Numbered from the stretch's first letter, positions 1 through 8,515 are shown. The stretch is 41,937 bases of DNA from Polyangiaceae bacterium (GCA_009781005.1 WQYX01000032.1:1-41937); one strand, 5' to 3'. Notes: generated by a model from the sequence alone, not told the origin. Program-made: numbers and translations.

Positions 1-37
1 CCCACCGTCAAGCCCCGCGTTCGTCATCACGGATGGA

Positions 38-135
38 GAGCCCGATGCGTAACGAAAGGCGCACGTCGGGTTCGGTGAAGGGCACCCGGAAACCTCTCGG
101 CGTGAGCCGAGGATGGCGCCGGGGGCCTATTCAAC
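38..135 (+). mobile_element. 3' end of a group II intron (domains V and VI)
   Basis: Positions 38-73 fold as a 36-nt domain V. The outer stem GAGCCCGA pairs with TCGGGTTC, the 2-nt bulge CG lies at 64-65, and TGCG pairs with CGCA above it. The AGC triad expected at the active site is at 39-41. Positions 91-112 form a domain VI-like hairpin (CCTCTCGGC, GTGA, GCCGAGG), and the typical end GGGGGCCTATTCAAC follows. The rest of the ribozyme and any maturase would lie left of the window. That this is an intron end is inference from the fold; activity cannot be judged. Confidence 0.55.
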
Positions 136-179
136 GCCGGCCTCCCGGCGCTTCCCACCTCCGCGCGCTCGCTTGGCCT

Positions 180-565
180 GAAGACGACTACAGCTTTGGC
201 ATTTCTACCCCGATCGCGCTCCACACAGCGAGAACGAAGAGGCGTTCCGATTCCTCAACAAAGTACACATGATAATGCGTTCGTTGGAGAAGGAGTCGCC
301 TCACCACTCTATAAGTGCGCCTGCTCGGGTTCGCAGTTCCGCGATGATCTGCGCGGCGGGCACGGTGCGGCCCGCCCTTGCATCTTCGAGACGCGTTCAA
401 GGGACCGATGGAGCGCAGTGCGCTCCGCGTCGTCGAGATCATCCCCCCGTTTGCTAGCATCTCATCGAGCGGCACGAGCTCGACAACCTCACCTCAGACA
501 AATCCGTTGGCTCATCGAGCACGAGGCGTCCTTTTTCATGTGAGCTTTCAGGGCTGCATGGTCAT
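180..565 (-). pseudogene. Decayed RelE/ParE-type toxin-antitoxin pair
   Basis: On the minus strand, 420-565 matches the start of the intact antitoxin gene at 8224-8475. One base is lost at codons 5-6, so translation reads Met-Thr-Met-Gln-Pro-stop. The antitoxin C-terminal region can still be followed around 330-350. Positions 188-300 match the last third of the toxin (HVYFVEESERLFVLAVWS, then the terminal Pro-Lys-Leu), but the toxin N-terminus and middle are deleted. Both genes are therefore non-functional. The remaining toxin piece is closer to a classical ParE C-terminus than the intact copy, so the two pairs were already divergent before or soon after duplication. Confidence 0.75.
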
Positions 566-639
566 TGAAGTCTACTCCTTTTGATCTTCCGTTGCCGCTT
601 GAAGCTCGCTGCGGGCGACATCCTGTCGCTCCATCGAGG

Positions 640-683
640 CGCGAGCTCCAAGCCTCGCGGTGCGGGCGAAGTTGGAGCTCGCG
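640..683 (-). terminator. 3' hairpin of delta-60 gene, left copy
   Basis: A 12-bp stem (CGCGAGCTCCAA with TTGGAGCTCGCG) encloses a second small stem, about 10 nt after the delta-60 stop codon. The right copy at 8516-8559 has CCGA/TCGG where this one has CCAA/TTGG, a paired substitution that keeps the stem. There is no T-run after it in the direction of transcription, so it may protect or process the 3' end rather than act as a classical intrinsic terminator. Confidence 0.55.
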
Positions 684-693
684 GGTGGTGAGG

Positions 694-2337
694 TTAGTTC
701 CAGAGACGGGAGACGATTGAGATCACGTTGCCCGCGAATGACATGGCAGGAAAGAGAACGATGATCCGCCCGTCTTTCTGCACGCCTGTTCTTGCCGTGT
801 ACTCCGTGAACGCCAAATAGCCCGACGGCAGAGGGATTGTCACGTTCCCGTTCGTACCGAATGACATGTCGATCACACCCACCGTTGTGAAACGCGAGAC
901 GATAGATTGGAGGCCGTCGACGGAGTTGTGGCCCACAAGAAGACGACTTTGATCGTCGAGGGAGAGACCTGGATACGCCGTGCCAACCGCCAATGCACCG
1001 TAGTTGCCAAACGTCGTGTCGATAGCTCCATATGTGGTAAAGGCGGTGATTGAGTATGAGTAATGAGAGGGTGAGACGCCGGTATACGTTGCAAGCATTG
1101 AGATGACTCGACCATCGGGAAGAAGTTGCAACCCGTGTGGTGTTATGGATGATGTTGACGGATTTATTGTTCCTGGACTTGGGAAGGTTATCTGCCCCGG
1201 TGGTGCAGTCGCATCGCCCGCACCAAAGGACGTATCGGGAAGAGTACCGTTGGCCAAGACCTGCAGAAGGCCGTAGCCACTGCTGGCGGGGGTTGCGTCC
1301 GTGGCGTTAGTGCTGTAAGTGCCAATCATCACAATTCTGCCATCCGGTCGCACAGCGACACCATATGGGATAGAGGAGTCCTTGCCCGTGAACTTCGTGC
1401 TTTGGGCACCTCGATTGCCGAACGTTGTATCGATTTGTCCGTCGTTCGTAAGTTTCTCAATGCCCATTACCTTGGCGCCTGCCGTGGTCGTGGCATCAAA
1501 GACCATGAAGATGTGTCCGTCCGGAGCAAGCGTCGTCGACTCAAGGGTTCCGACCGTCGTTCCAACTGGAGGATTGAGGGGGACCGAGTCTTGGTTTGTT
1601 CCATCGGCGGCAGTCCTGCCCGACCAGCAGATGAGGCGGCCATCCGGAAGGGCCATGCAATAGTGAGACGCCAGAACGGTGCCGTTAGTGCCGTAAGTCG
1701 TGTCGAGTACACCATCCGGGCTGATTCGCGCGGCGGCTCCGGACCCGCTAAAATTACCTAATAACAAAACGGAGTCGTCGCTTAGCACGAAGACGGCGTC
1801 CGGGCCCATTCCCCCTCCCCCAAATACATCAATGAGGGAACCATTCGTTGCAAACGTAGTATCCAAGCTTCCCGCTGGACCGCGCACGAAGAGTGGCAAA
1901 TCCGCTCTCCCATAGGCTGTTGCATCGAGTGCATGCCCTTCAATCCATGTGTTGTCCAAAGCTCCTTGAGGTACATCCTGTGAAACGGTGATCTGGAGTT
2001 CTCCGGAGTCTGTGCCTCGGACAATGGTCAGTGGGTTGGCAGCCACCCCTGAGGGCGCGTCCTTGAGGGCCACGGAAATATCACTCTTTTTGGGTCCACT
2101 GCGTGTGAGAGTGATAGGAATGGTGGTTGTTGTTCCTTGAACCAGACGCGGAATCGTCCCGATGTTGAAGGAGAATACTTCATCTGGGTTCGGCGGGGTT
2201 GCAATCACCCCGGTGCTCCCAGCATCCGATTCCACCGCGGTGAACTTGGCGCAACCGGCGCCAGCAGCAAGAAGGATGGAATAGCAGCACCCGGCAGCAA
2301 GCAAGGTGAAGAGAACAGATTTATGAGAGCGACGCAT
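694..2337 (-). CDS. Delta-60 repeat lipoprotein
   Basis: This 547-residue secreted protein has a signal peptide and lipobox ending in Ala-Gly-Cys (about residues 11-29). A beta-sandwich-like segment follows (about 50-155, starting near FSFNIGTIPRLVQ). The C-terminal two thirds is a chain of at least six delta-60 repeats, each marked by Leu/Ile-Asp-Thr-Thr-Phe-Gly-x-x-Gly (for example LDTTYGTNG, IDTTFGNRG, IDTTFGNYG). These repeats are known from myxobacterial surface proteins and are expected to build a beta-propeller; ligands are generally unknown. The start ATG has GGAGG just upstream. Promoter and leader hairpin are conserved with the paralogue at 8571-10204, which is frameshifted, so this is the working copy. 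Ligand and role are unknown. Confidence 0.85.
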   Translation of the reverse strand: MRRSHKSVLFTLLAAGCCYSILLAAGAGCAKFTAVESDAGSTGVIATPPNPDEVFSFNIGTIPRLVQGTTTTIPITLTRSGPKKSDISVALKDAPSGVAANPLTIVRGTDSGELQITVSQDVPQGALDNTWIEGHALDATAYGRADLPLFVRGPAGSLDTTFATNGSLIDVFGGGGMGPDAVFVLSDDSVLLLGNFSGSGAAARISPDGVLDTTYGTNGTVLASHYCMALPDGRLICWSGRTAADGTNQDSVPLNPPVGTTVGTLESTTLAPDGHIFMVFDATTTAGAKVMGIEKLTNDGQIDTTFGNRGAQSTKFTGKDSSIPYGVAVRPDGRIVMIGTYSTNATDATPASSGYGLLQVLANGTLPDTSFGAGDATAPPGQITFPSPGTINPSTSSITPHGLQLLPDGRVISMLATYTGVSPSHYSYSITAFTTYGAIDTTFGNYGALAVGTAYPGLSLDDQSRLLVGHNSVDGLQSIVSRFTTVGVIDMSFGTNGNVTIPLPSGYLAFTEYTARTGVQKDGRIIVLFPAMSFAGNVISIVSRLWN

Positions 2338-2373
2338 TTTTGGCCTCCGTGGTCAAGACGACCGACTTCAACA

Positions 2374-2403
2374 CCCCCCAAATCGGATCAATTGCTCCGG
2401 GGG
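2374..2403 (-). promoter_or_regulatory. Leader hairpin upstream of delta-60 gene, left copy
   Basis: CCCCCGGA pairs with TCCG plus GGGGG in the transcribed leader between promoter and ribosome binding site. An equivalent CCCCC/GGGGG hairpin exists in the right copy although the loop differs. Its conservation with a changed loop suggests a structure with a job, for example mRNA stability or translational control; no ligand class is recognised. Confidence 0.4.
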
Positions 2404-2417
2404 TTGCTCAGTTTTCG

Positions 2418-2447
2418 ATTTTAAATTGCAACGGTGCGGCTTGTCGA
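2418..2447 (-). promoter_or_regulatory. Probable sigma-70-type promoter of delta-60 gene, left copy
   Basis: Read on the minus strand, TCGACA, an 18-bp spacer and TAAAAT. The right copy keeps the same arrangement (TCGACA, 18 bp, TAAGAT). Sequence similarity between the copies stops just upstream of the -35 box. The spacing and conservation support a promoter call; there is no experimental evidence. Confidence 0.5.
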
Positions 2448-2626
2448 GATACATCCGGGTGCCGCCGCCCACAAAACGAGTACGCGCCGCCCCGTGTGGA
2501 ACGCTGCTCGTGTGAGTGACAGCGTCGCGTGTGCGCTACACATGACGCGGCGCGCCAAGTGCGTTTCCTCACAGTCAGCCCCCCGCACGCTCTGGTCCGA
2601 ATCGTGCGTACGTGGCCCGACGTTTG

Positions 2627-2944
2627 ATGTCAACGCCTTCACAAACCGGCTTCTGCGTGCTGGAAGACAGCCGGGAAGCGTTGCTGTTCAATGCGCACAC
2701 AGGCGCGTATTTCCGGCTCACGGCTCGCGCAGCAGGCTGGGAACTGCCGCTTCGAAGAGCGGCGATCGCCGGCAAATCTACGCTTGCCCACATGCACGCA
2801 CTCGCGACCGCGAAGTCATGGGCGGAGGCGTTCGACCTCGCAACGAGACTCGCTCTTCTCCCCGTTTACGAGGTTTACCTACCCGCGACAGCGGCGTCGC
2901 TAGGGCGTGCAATTCATGACGTGACGGCAACTCAGCCGTCTTGA
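2627..2944 (+). CDS. Hypothetical small protein (doubtful)
   Basis: An open frame of 105 codons starts at ATG 2627; GTG-type starts further upstream are also possible. The segment VLEDSREALLF followed by Thr-Gly-Ala-Tyr-Phe-Arg-Leu faintly recalls the PqqD-like fold (a small peptide-binding domain). The rest of that domain is not recognisable, and no ribosome binding site is evident. Codon third positions are moderately GC-rich, compatible with coding. It ends about 40 bp before the Cys-rich lipoprotein gene. I cannot assign a function, and it may not be a gene. Confidence 0.25.
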   Translation: MSTPSQTGFCVLEDSREALLFNAHTGAYFRLTARAAGWELPLRRAAIAGKSTLAHMHALATAKSWAEAFDLATRLALLPVYEVYLPATAASLGRAIHDVTATQPS

Positions 2945-2985
2945 ACTGATTTGTGGTGAATGATAATAGACAGGGTGGTGGACAC

Positions 2986-4458
2986 ATGACACATCGAAGC
3001 TTCTTACGCGTTGACCTTTTTTTGGCACTTTCTGGGCTCGTGGGCGTAGCCGCGTGCTCCAACGCGGCGCCGTCGGCGCCCGCACAGGCGCATCAGGAGA
3101 CCGTCCGAAGCACGTCGGCAGCCCTCGACTTGATTGGCGCGACGACGGGGCTGTTCCCGACCGGTGTCGACATTGACGGAGTAACCCGGCTTACGGATGG
3201 GGTCACGGACCCGCACTACGCTTGCGACGACGGCAGTGCGTTCGCCATTGATAAAGACCATAACGTAACGACGGGCGTCATCCACGTCTGGGCCGATCCT
3301 CCCGATCCGGGTACGTGGATCAGTTGCACGCCAGATACGAACGGTGCGGGAGACACAACGTTTCAATACACAACGACGCTTACCGTACCCGCGGGCATTC
3401 CAGCATCAACAATTGAGGTGAGCGGCAGTTGGGCATGCGACAACGAGTGCTGGATTGTGGTCAATGGCAACTCCGTTGTTGGCTCGTCTGACGCCCCTGC
3501 TAAAGCAGGCGATTCTTGCTATGCCACCATTGACCAGGACACCGACAAATTCACAATTCCTGCTGGAACGTTCCAGGATGGGGAGAACACAATCACGTTC
3601 GTTGTTTTCAACGGCGACCCCGCTAACCCGGACCCAACTGCCAATCCCACTGGTCTTCTCGTTAGCAACCTCACGGTGACCGGCGGGTGCACGGCGGACG
3701 CTAACTGCGGAGATGGGAATTTCTGCATTACGGATGATGCGAATGCGCAATATCAATACTGCGCGCCGACGGTTGCGAATGGTGAATCGTGCACGAAAGA
3801 CTCCATGTGCACGTCGGGTGTTTGCGATAACGACAGCCTCTGCGGATATGCCAGCGGTGGATCCTGCGACAAAGCAGGAACAACTTGCCGTTCTGGCGAG
3901 TGCAGCACGAATGGCACGTGCCTCATTGATGGAACCTGCGCAACCGACGCTGACTGCGGAAGCGGGAAGTATTGCAATACCAGCAACACCTGCGTGGTGC
4001 AGCACACGAATGGGGACGGACCATGCACGGATGACAACGCGGCTTCCATGTGCGTGAGCGGCGTTTGCGGCACGGACAGCAATTGCGGATACCGGGATGG
4101 CGCTTCATGCACTGGGAACAACCAGTGCCGGCCGGGCAGCTTCTGCGGGGCTGACGGCACGTGCATTCCAGCGGCAAATTGCAACGTGGATGCAGACTGC
4201 ACGGATCCGCTCACGCCAACGTGCAACACGAATACGGACAAGTGCGAAGCAGCCCCCACTGAGGACGATGCAGGAGCGACCCCTGGTACGGGGACGGATA
4301 CAGGTTCGGATGCGTCTACAACGAACAACGCCAGTCTCGGTGGCGGTGGTTCGTCGTGCACAGTGAGCTCGGGCGCTCAGCATGGTGCTGGGGTCAGCTC
4401 GGTACTTGGTTTTGCAGCGATTGCATTTTTTGGTTTGTTGCGTCGCCGCCGTGGATAG
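2986..4458 (+). CDS. Cys-rich surface lipoprotein with MYXO-CTERM-like tail (paralogue 1)
   Basis: The protein has 490 residues. ATG 2986 was chosen over an upstream GTG because it is preceded by GGTGGTGGA and begins the signal peptide directly. The signal peptide ends in a lipobox (Val-Ala-Ala-Cys, about residue 24). Residues about 45-230 form a domain with the pattern GLFPTGVD, then Asp-Pro-His-Tyr, Trp-Ile, CDNECW and NPTGLLV; I recall similar domains in PEP-CTERM surface proteins. Residues about 232-425 are tandem Cys-rich modules with repeated CGYASGGSC-like cores. An Asp/Thr/Gly linker leads to a tail of one Cys, a hydrophobic helix and RRRRG, the layout of the myxosortase MYXO-CTERM signal. 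It may be anchored at both ends. A paralogue follows 37 bp downstream in the same direction. Ligand unknown. Confidence 0.85.
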   Translation: MTHRSFLRVDLFLALSGLVGVAACSNAAPSAPAQAHQETVRSTSAALDLIGATTGLFPTGVDIDGVTRLTDGVTDPHYACDDGSAFAIDKDHNVTTGVIHVWADPPDPGTWISCTPDTNGAGDTTFQYTTTLTVPAGIPASTIEVSGSWACDNECWIVVNGNSVVGSSDAPAKAGDSCYATIDQDTDKFTIPAGTFQDGENTITFVVFNGDPANPDPTANPTGLLVSNLTVTGGCTADANCGDGNFCITDDANAQYQYCAPTVANGESCTKDSMCTSGVCDNDSLCGYASGGSCDKAGTTCRSGECSTNGTCLIDGTCATDADCGSGKYCNTSNTCVVQHTNGDGPCTDDNAASMCVSGVCGTDSNCGYRDGASCTGNNQCRPGSFCGADGTCIPAANCNVDADCTDPLTPTCNTNTDKCEAAPTEDDAGATPGTGTDTGSDASTTNNASLGGGGSSCTVSSGAQHGAGVSSVLGFAAIAFFGLLRRRRG

Positions 4459-4495
4459 GAACTATTGGTTTGGGGGGTTGTTGGAGGTCATACCT

Positions 4496-6271
4496 ATGGG
4501 ATATAGAAACTTGCTTCGTGGGAATCTTCTCTTGGCACTCTGTGGGCTTGCGGGTGTGACCGCGTGCTCCGCGTCGTCGTCAACGGCGCATCAGGAGGTA
4601 ACGAAAACAACATCATCAGCCCTCGACTTGGACCCTGCGACGCTGAAGCTGTATCCGACAGGCGTTGACGATGGCGGCAAGACGCTTGCAAATGGGGCTT
4701 CCGATACACACTACGCGGTCTCAGCCCCAGATGGGAATGATTGCACAGGTGATGTTAATGGTAATGCGTTTGCTATTGACAAAACCATAGTTCAGGCCGT
4801 CGGAACCTGGTACACCCCTAACCCTCTGACCACATGGATCAGTTGCTCGTCGGATACGCAAGCTATAGGAGACGCAACGTACCAATACGCAACGAAGTTC
4901 ACCGTACCTGCAGGTATTCCAGGAAAGACGGTTGAGGTGGATGGCTGGTGGGCGTGTGACAACGCCTGCACAATTGAAGTCAACGGTAATGCGGTCGTCC
5001 CTGATGCGGTGACTAAGGGAACCATGAATGGGGTTAGCAGTGAGCACACCTCGCTCGTCCAGTTCACAATTCCTGCAGGAAACTTTAACGATGGGGAGAA
5101 CACAATCACGTTTTTTGTTTACAACGGTGATCCTGGCAAACCGGATGCGAACCCCACCGGCCTTCTCGTAAGCGATATCACGGCAACCGGTGGGTGCAAG
5201 ATAGACGACGATTGCGCAGGCGGGACTTGCAATGTCGACACCGGCATTTGCACGATGGACGCGCAGCTCGACAACGGCTTGGGACCGTGCGCAGCCGACA
5301 CGGCTGCTGCCGATTGTAAGTCACATGTTTGCGACGCCGACAACCTTTGCGGATATGCCAGCGGCGGATCATGCACGGCCGACACTGCAAAGACGGTTTG
5401 CCGATCTGGCATGTGCAATGCGGATGGCAAGTGTCTTACCAACGAACAATGTTTGGACGACACACAGTGCAATGCCGATACGCAGTGGTGCGATACAACA
5501 ACGAACACGTGCACGGCGAAGCTGGATAACGGCCAGGATTTGCCAGGTCAGAACACGGATTGCACGGACGAAACTGGTGCGCGCTTCTGCAAGACCGGTG
5601 TTTGCGACACAACTGACCGCGCGTGCGGACTCCTGGATGACAGCCCGTGCGGGAACGCCAGCCAGTGCCGCACAGCGGACGACACCTGTGCCGATGACGG
5701 CACCGGTCAAATGGTGTGCACACCTCCGCCGCCTTGCAAGTCGGATGAAGAGTGCGCCGCAACTGGGCAATACTGCAATCTGGACACCGGGAAATGCGCG
5801 AATAAGATTGCCAATGGCAATCCCATGCCGAACGGCAGGACGTGTCCAGACGACGTAGTCGTTTGCGCAACCGCCACTTGCGGCGAGAAGGACAACACGT
5901 GCGGAGTTCCAGATGGCAACGCATGCACGCAAGACAGCGAGTGCCGCTCACCCAGCACCTGCACGAACGGCGTGTGCACAGCACCGGTAACGCCAGAGTG
6001 CACGTCGGATGACGGTTGCACGGATTCGGCAGCACCGAAGTGCAACCTGGAGACGCAGAAATGCGAGGCAGCCGCTGATGCTGGGGCGGATGCCGGGACA
6101 GACGCGTCGGTAACCGACAACTCCCCCCTCAACGTCCAAGGCAACGGTGTGTTGTCGTGCGCAGTGCGCGCAGGCACTCCGGGTGCGGCAGGCGCCGGCT
6201 CTGCTACCTTCGGTCTCGGCGCAATCGCGCTCGTCGGTCTGCTCCGAAGGCGCCGTAATCAGGCATCCTGA
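4496..6271 (+). CDS. Cys-rich surface lipoprotein with MYXO-CTERM-like tail (paralogue 2)
   Basis: The 591-residue paralogue of the preceding gene starts at ATG 4496, with GGAGG about 10 bases upstream. The lipobox is Val-Thr-Ala-Cys (about residue 24). The N-terminal domain keeps the same landmarks (LYPTGVD, Thr-His-Tyr, WISC, WWACDNAC, NPTGLLV). It carries more Cys-rich modules than paralogue 1, with the shared core CGYASGGSC and extra units such as CRTADDTCADDG, so the two differ mainly in repeat number. An Ala-Asp-Ala-Gly linker precedes a conserved Cys, a hydrophobic helix and RRRR. The two genes probably form one transcription unit that arose by tandem duplication. Likely exposed on the outer membrane or shed; function unknown. 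Confidence 0.85.
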   Translation: MGYRNLLRGNLLLALCGLAGVTACSASSSTAHQEVTKTTSSALDLDPATLKLYPTGVDDGGKTLANGASDTHYAVSAPDGNDCTGDVNGNAFAIDKTIVQAVGTWYTPNPLTTWISCSSDTQAIGDATYQYATKFTVPAGIPGKTVEVDGWWACDNACTIEVNGNAVVPDAVTKGTMNGVSSEHTSLVQFTIPAGNFNDGENTITFFVYNGDPGKPDANPTGLLVSDITATGGCKIDDDCAGGTCNVDTGICTMDAQLDNGLGPCAADTAAADCKSHVCDADNLCGYASGGSCTADTAKTVCRSGMCNADGKCLTNEQCLDDTQCNADTQWCDTTTNTCTAKLDNGQDLPGQNTDCTDETGARFCKTGVCDTTDRACGLLDDSPCGNASQCRTADDTCADDGTGQMVCTPPPPCKSDEECAATGQYCNLDTGKCANKIANGNPMPNGRTCPDDVVVCATATCGEKDNTCGVPDGNACTQDSECRSPSTCTNGVCTAPVTPECTSDDGCTDSAAPKCNLETQKCEAAADAGADAGTDASVTDNSPLNVQGNGVLSCAVRAGTPGAAGAGSATFGLGAIALVGLLRRRRNQAS

Positions 6272-6310
6272 GGTGCGCGGGCGCGCCTAAGACGCGCCTA
6301 AAGTGCGATC

Positions 6311-6354
6311 GGGAAGAGGATTGGATGTCTTGAACGGACAGCCATCCTCTTCCC
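6311..6354 (+). terminator. Hairpin after the Cys-rich pair
   Basis: GGGAAGAGGAT pairs perfectly with ATCCTCTTCCC (11 bp) across a 22-nt loop, 40 bp after the second Cys-rich gene. It lacks a clear T-run (AGTCGGTTGT follows), so it is a weak intrinsic terminator candidate or a 3' stabilising structure. The remaining ~200 bp up to the next gene shows no other gene. Confidence 0.4.
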
Positions 6355-6555
6355 AGTCGGTTGTATGTGAGTTCTCATCCGGAAACGTCGTGACGCCGAT
6401 CGACGATCTGCGGCGCGCAGTAGTTTCCGGATGGGGACGATGTAGGGGTGATTACACTTGTGAGCTTGCTTTGCAGGCGCCACGGGTTCTAATCTTGGCA
6501 CGTTGCGGATGGACCGCCGGCATTGCACCAAAAGTTCCTTAGTGAGGTTTGCATC

Positions 6556-7845
6556 ATGAATTATCGTCGTCTCGTATTTGCCTTCGCAGCCCTACCGCTC
6601 GCGTGCTTCGCGTACGCGTGTTCGTCGAGCAGCAACGACAACCCCCCGGACGAAAACATCACCGGGGAGGATGCCGCCACGGATAGCCCCAGCGAAACTC
6701 CGGACACCGGAGTTGACGCTGCTGACGCCGGCGACGCAAGCGACGCCGCAGACGCGAGCGATGCGGACGCGGATGCCGACGCAGAGGAGCCGCCGGTCGA
6801 GCCACCGGATGACGGCCTTGTCTCGTGCGTTGGTTTTGGCAACCCACTGACGGCCGACCCCCCGGCCGACGGCGCGGACTTCCCTGTCATCGACTCCGGC
6901 GACCCAGCAGCGGCAGTGACTAGGATTGTCACGGAGGGGGTGAACCTTGGGGACACGTTCGTCAATGGACCTCGTTACATTGAAGTCGGCGGAGTGGGGA
7001 AACTCGTATACTCAGAATTCTATCCGTTCCCGGCAGCCGGCGATCCTGCCTCGGGCGTATTCGTTGTCGATCCTAACGGCGACAATCGAACTCCCCTTCG
7101 CGCGGCGCCCGGCAACAGCGGCTTCCTTGGCAACGCCGTCGCAAAGGACGGCACGATCTTGTCGGTCCTGGTCACCAGTTCTTCTGCGGACCCCGATGAC
7201 CCTAATGCAATCTACACGGGCAACATCTATCAACTATCTCCAGTAGACGGAACGAATGCTGGACCGCCGATCTCGACTGCTGTGCCGGGCGACCCCAATG
7301 GTCTCTCGAACGATCCAAAAGATCTCGTGGTCGGACCAAAGGGAGATATCTATTTTACCGATGCGCAGTTCCAAACTAACATGGCAGTAGCGACCGGGCT
7401 CTACCGCATACCACCTGGTGGCACTGCGACGCTGATCGCAACTCCAAACAACAATGGCTGGATTAATGGGATTGCGCTCTCGCCGGATACAACGAAGCTT
7501 TATACATCGATCTATGACAATACCAAGGTTGTCGTTTGGACCGTCAACGACGACGGGAGTGTGATGACTCCGTCCAAGGACTTGGTGGGAACGGTGGATG
7601 GCCCCGAAGCTCTCGCTGTTGACACAGCTGGCAACCTCTGGGTTGCAGAATCCGATGCCAATGGGGCGCAGAGCGGCCGCGTCGAGGTATTCACGCCTGA
7701 TGGCCTTACGAAATACGGTGAAATCTCATTCCAGGATCAGCGCCCCACGGGCGTTGCGTTTGGTGGTGCGGATAACCAGACTCTCTTCATCACGACGGAG
7801 TTGGGCATTTATACATACCGCGTTCGCTGCGCCGGCATCCGGTAA
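6556..7845 (+). CDS. SMP-30/gluconolactonase-like beta-propeller lipoprotein
   Basis: This 429-residue protein starts at ATG 6556 behind a short GTGAGG. The signal peptide ends in a lipobox (Ala-Tyr-Ala-Cys, about residue 19). A low-complexity acidic linker of Asp/Ala/Gly follows (about 25-80), as is common in myxobacterial lipoproteins. The rest resembles the SMP-30/gluconolactonase propeller family. Landmarks are the strand starts VVGPKGDIYFTDA, NGIALSPDTTKLY, ALAVDTAGNLWVAE and PTGVAFGGADNQTLF, followed by the terminal IYTYR. Family members bind a divalent metal and hydrolyse sugar lactones, but the set is very diverse; here only the fold is supported. It is followed by a strong intrinsic terminator. 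Confidence 0.8.
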   Translation: MNYRRLVFAFAALPLACFAYACSSSSNDNPPDENITGEDAATDSPSETPDTGVDAADAGDASDAADASDADADADAEEPPVEPPDDGLVSCVGFGNPLTADPPADGADFPVIDSGDPAAAVTRIVTEGVNLGDTFVNGPRYIEVGGVGKLVYSEFYPFPAAGDPASGVFVVDPNGDNRTPLRAAPGNSGFLGNAVAKDGTILSVLVTSSSADPDDPNAIYTGNIYQLSPVDGTNAGPPISTAVPGDPNGLSNDPKDLVVGPKGDIYFTDAQFQTNMAVATGLYRIPPGGTATLIATPNNNGWINGIALSPDTTKLYTSIYDNTKVVVWTVNDDGSVMTPSKDLVGTVDGPEALAVDTAGNLWVAESDANGAQSGRVEVFTPDGLTKYGEISFQDQRPTGVAFGGADNQTLFITTELGIYTYRVRCAGIR

Positions 7846-7877
7846 GTAGTCTAATAGCAGCAACCTAAGAACAGCCG

Positions 7878-7914
7878 CGGGGCAGCGTTGATCGCGCTGC
7901 CCCGGTTGCTTTTG
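7878..7914 (+). terminator. Intrinsic terminator
   Basis: A perfect 10-bp stem (CGGGGCAGCG with CGCTGCCCCG) with a 7-nt loop is followed by GTTGCTTTTG. It lies about 30 bp after the SMP-30-like gene and just before the duplicated block, and it also separates this gene from the convergent toxin gene. Confidence 0.8.
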
Positions 7915-7927
7915 TGCGAGAAGACGA

Positions 7928-8227
7928 CTACAGCTTCGGTGTTCGACCCCGACGTGCGCCCCACACCGTATAAATAGTGATTACTTCGCGTTCGCCGTCC
8001 ACAACGTAGTAGACGTGCTGCGCGCTTGCTGGCAGCAGAATCCGGCGTACGATTCTGTCCTCGATGTATTGATATTCGAGCCCCAATGTTGGGTGCACCT
8101 TCAACTGATCAATTGCGGCTTGCAGCTCGTCGTCGAAGAGTGTTGGTGCGGCGGGTCGGTTTTCCCGCCACCATTTCGCCACCGCCTTCACACGCCGCTG
8201 TGCCCTCGGCGAAAAGCGGGCTTTCAC
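7928..8227 (-). CDS. RelE/ParE-superfamily toxin
   Basis: The protein has 99 residues, typical of the superfamily. Its N-terminal helices (FSPRAQRRVKAVAKWW) are followed by the beta-sheet core (RIVRRILLPASAQHVYYVV, then EREVITIYTVW) and the C-terminal Ala-Arg-Arg-Gly. The family includes mRNA-cleaving RelE and gyrase-poisoning ParE. The sequence has no clear RelE catalytic set, so the ParE side is more likely, but this is not certain. It overlaps the upstream antitoxin by 4 bp (ATGA), the usual translational coupling of such modules. A decayed copy lies at 180-300. Confidence 0.8.
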   Translation of the reverse strand: MKARFSPRAQRRVKAVAKWWRENRPAAPTLFDDELQAAIDQLKVHPTLGLEYQYIEDRIVRRILLPASAQHVYYVVDGEREVITIYTVWGARRGRTPKL

Positions 8228-8475
8228 TTCATCGCTCGCAGTTCGGCAAAGACGATATCCGCGTCAACGAGCTCGCCAGATTCTGCCTCAGCAATGGAGG
8301 CTTTTAGCTCCGCGTGAAGCGCCTCGCGCTCCTCGTCGTCGAGGTCGTCCCCCCGCTCGCTTAGCACCTCATCGAGCGGCACGAGCTCGACCACCTCACC
8401 CTCAGGCAGGTCTGTTGGCTCATCGAGCACGAGGCGTCCCATTTTCACGTGAGCTTTCAGCGGCTGCATGGTCAT
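8224..8475 (-). CDS. Antitoxin of the RelE/ParE-type pair
   Basis: This acidic 83-residue protein is first in a two-gene operon with the toxin. The N-terminal strand pattern (LKAHVKMGRLVLDEPTDLPEG) resembles small antitoxins that pair with RelE/ParE toxins and bind DNA through a short beta-rich N-terminus. The acidic C-terminal helices (DDLDDEEREALHAELKASI) would wrap the toxin. It would neutralise the toxin and probably repress its own promoter. The homologous gene in the left copy is killed by a 1-bp deletion near codon 5. Confidence 0.75.
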   Translation of the reverse strand: MTMQPLKAHVKMGRLVLDEPTDLPEGEVVELVPLDEVLSERGDDLDDEEREALHAELKASIAEAESGELVDADIVFAELRAMK

Positions 8476-8515
8476 TGAAGTCTAGTCCTTGATCTCTGTT
8501 GTCGCTCATCCGAAG

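Larger units (their letters stand above)
180..2456. repeat. Left copy of duplicated toxin-antitoxin/delta-60 module
   Basis: This block aligns end to end with 7918-10306. It starts at the shared AGACGACTACAGCTT and ends just beyond the promoter of the delta-60 gene at CGGCTTGTCGAGA. Order and orientation are the same: toxin, antitoxin, 3' hairpin, delta-60 gene, leader hairpin, promoter. It is shorter than the right copy mainly because about 170 bp of the toxin-antitoxin part is missing. The first third of the delta-60 gene is nearly identical between copies, while the remainder has diverged. Confidence 0.85.

Noticed and set aside
2627-2944. PqqD-like peptide chaperone suggesting a modified-peptide cluster
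   Set aside because: Only about 20 residues fit loosely, and no radical SAM enzyme or precursor peptide is nearby.
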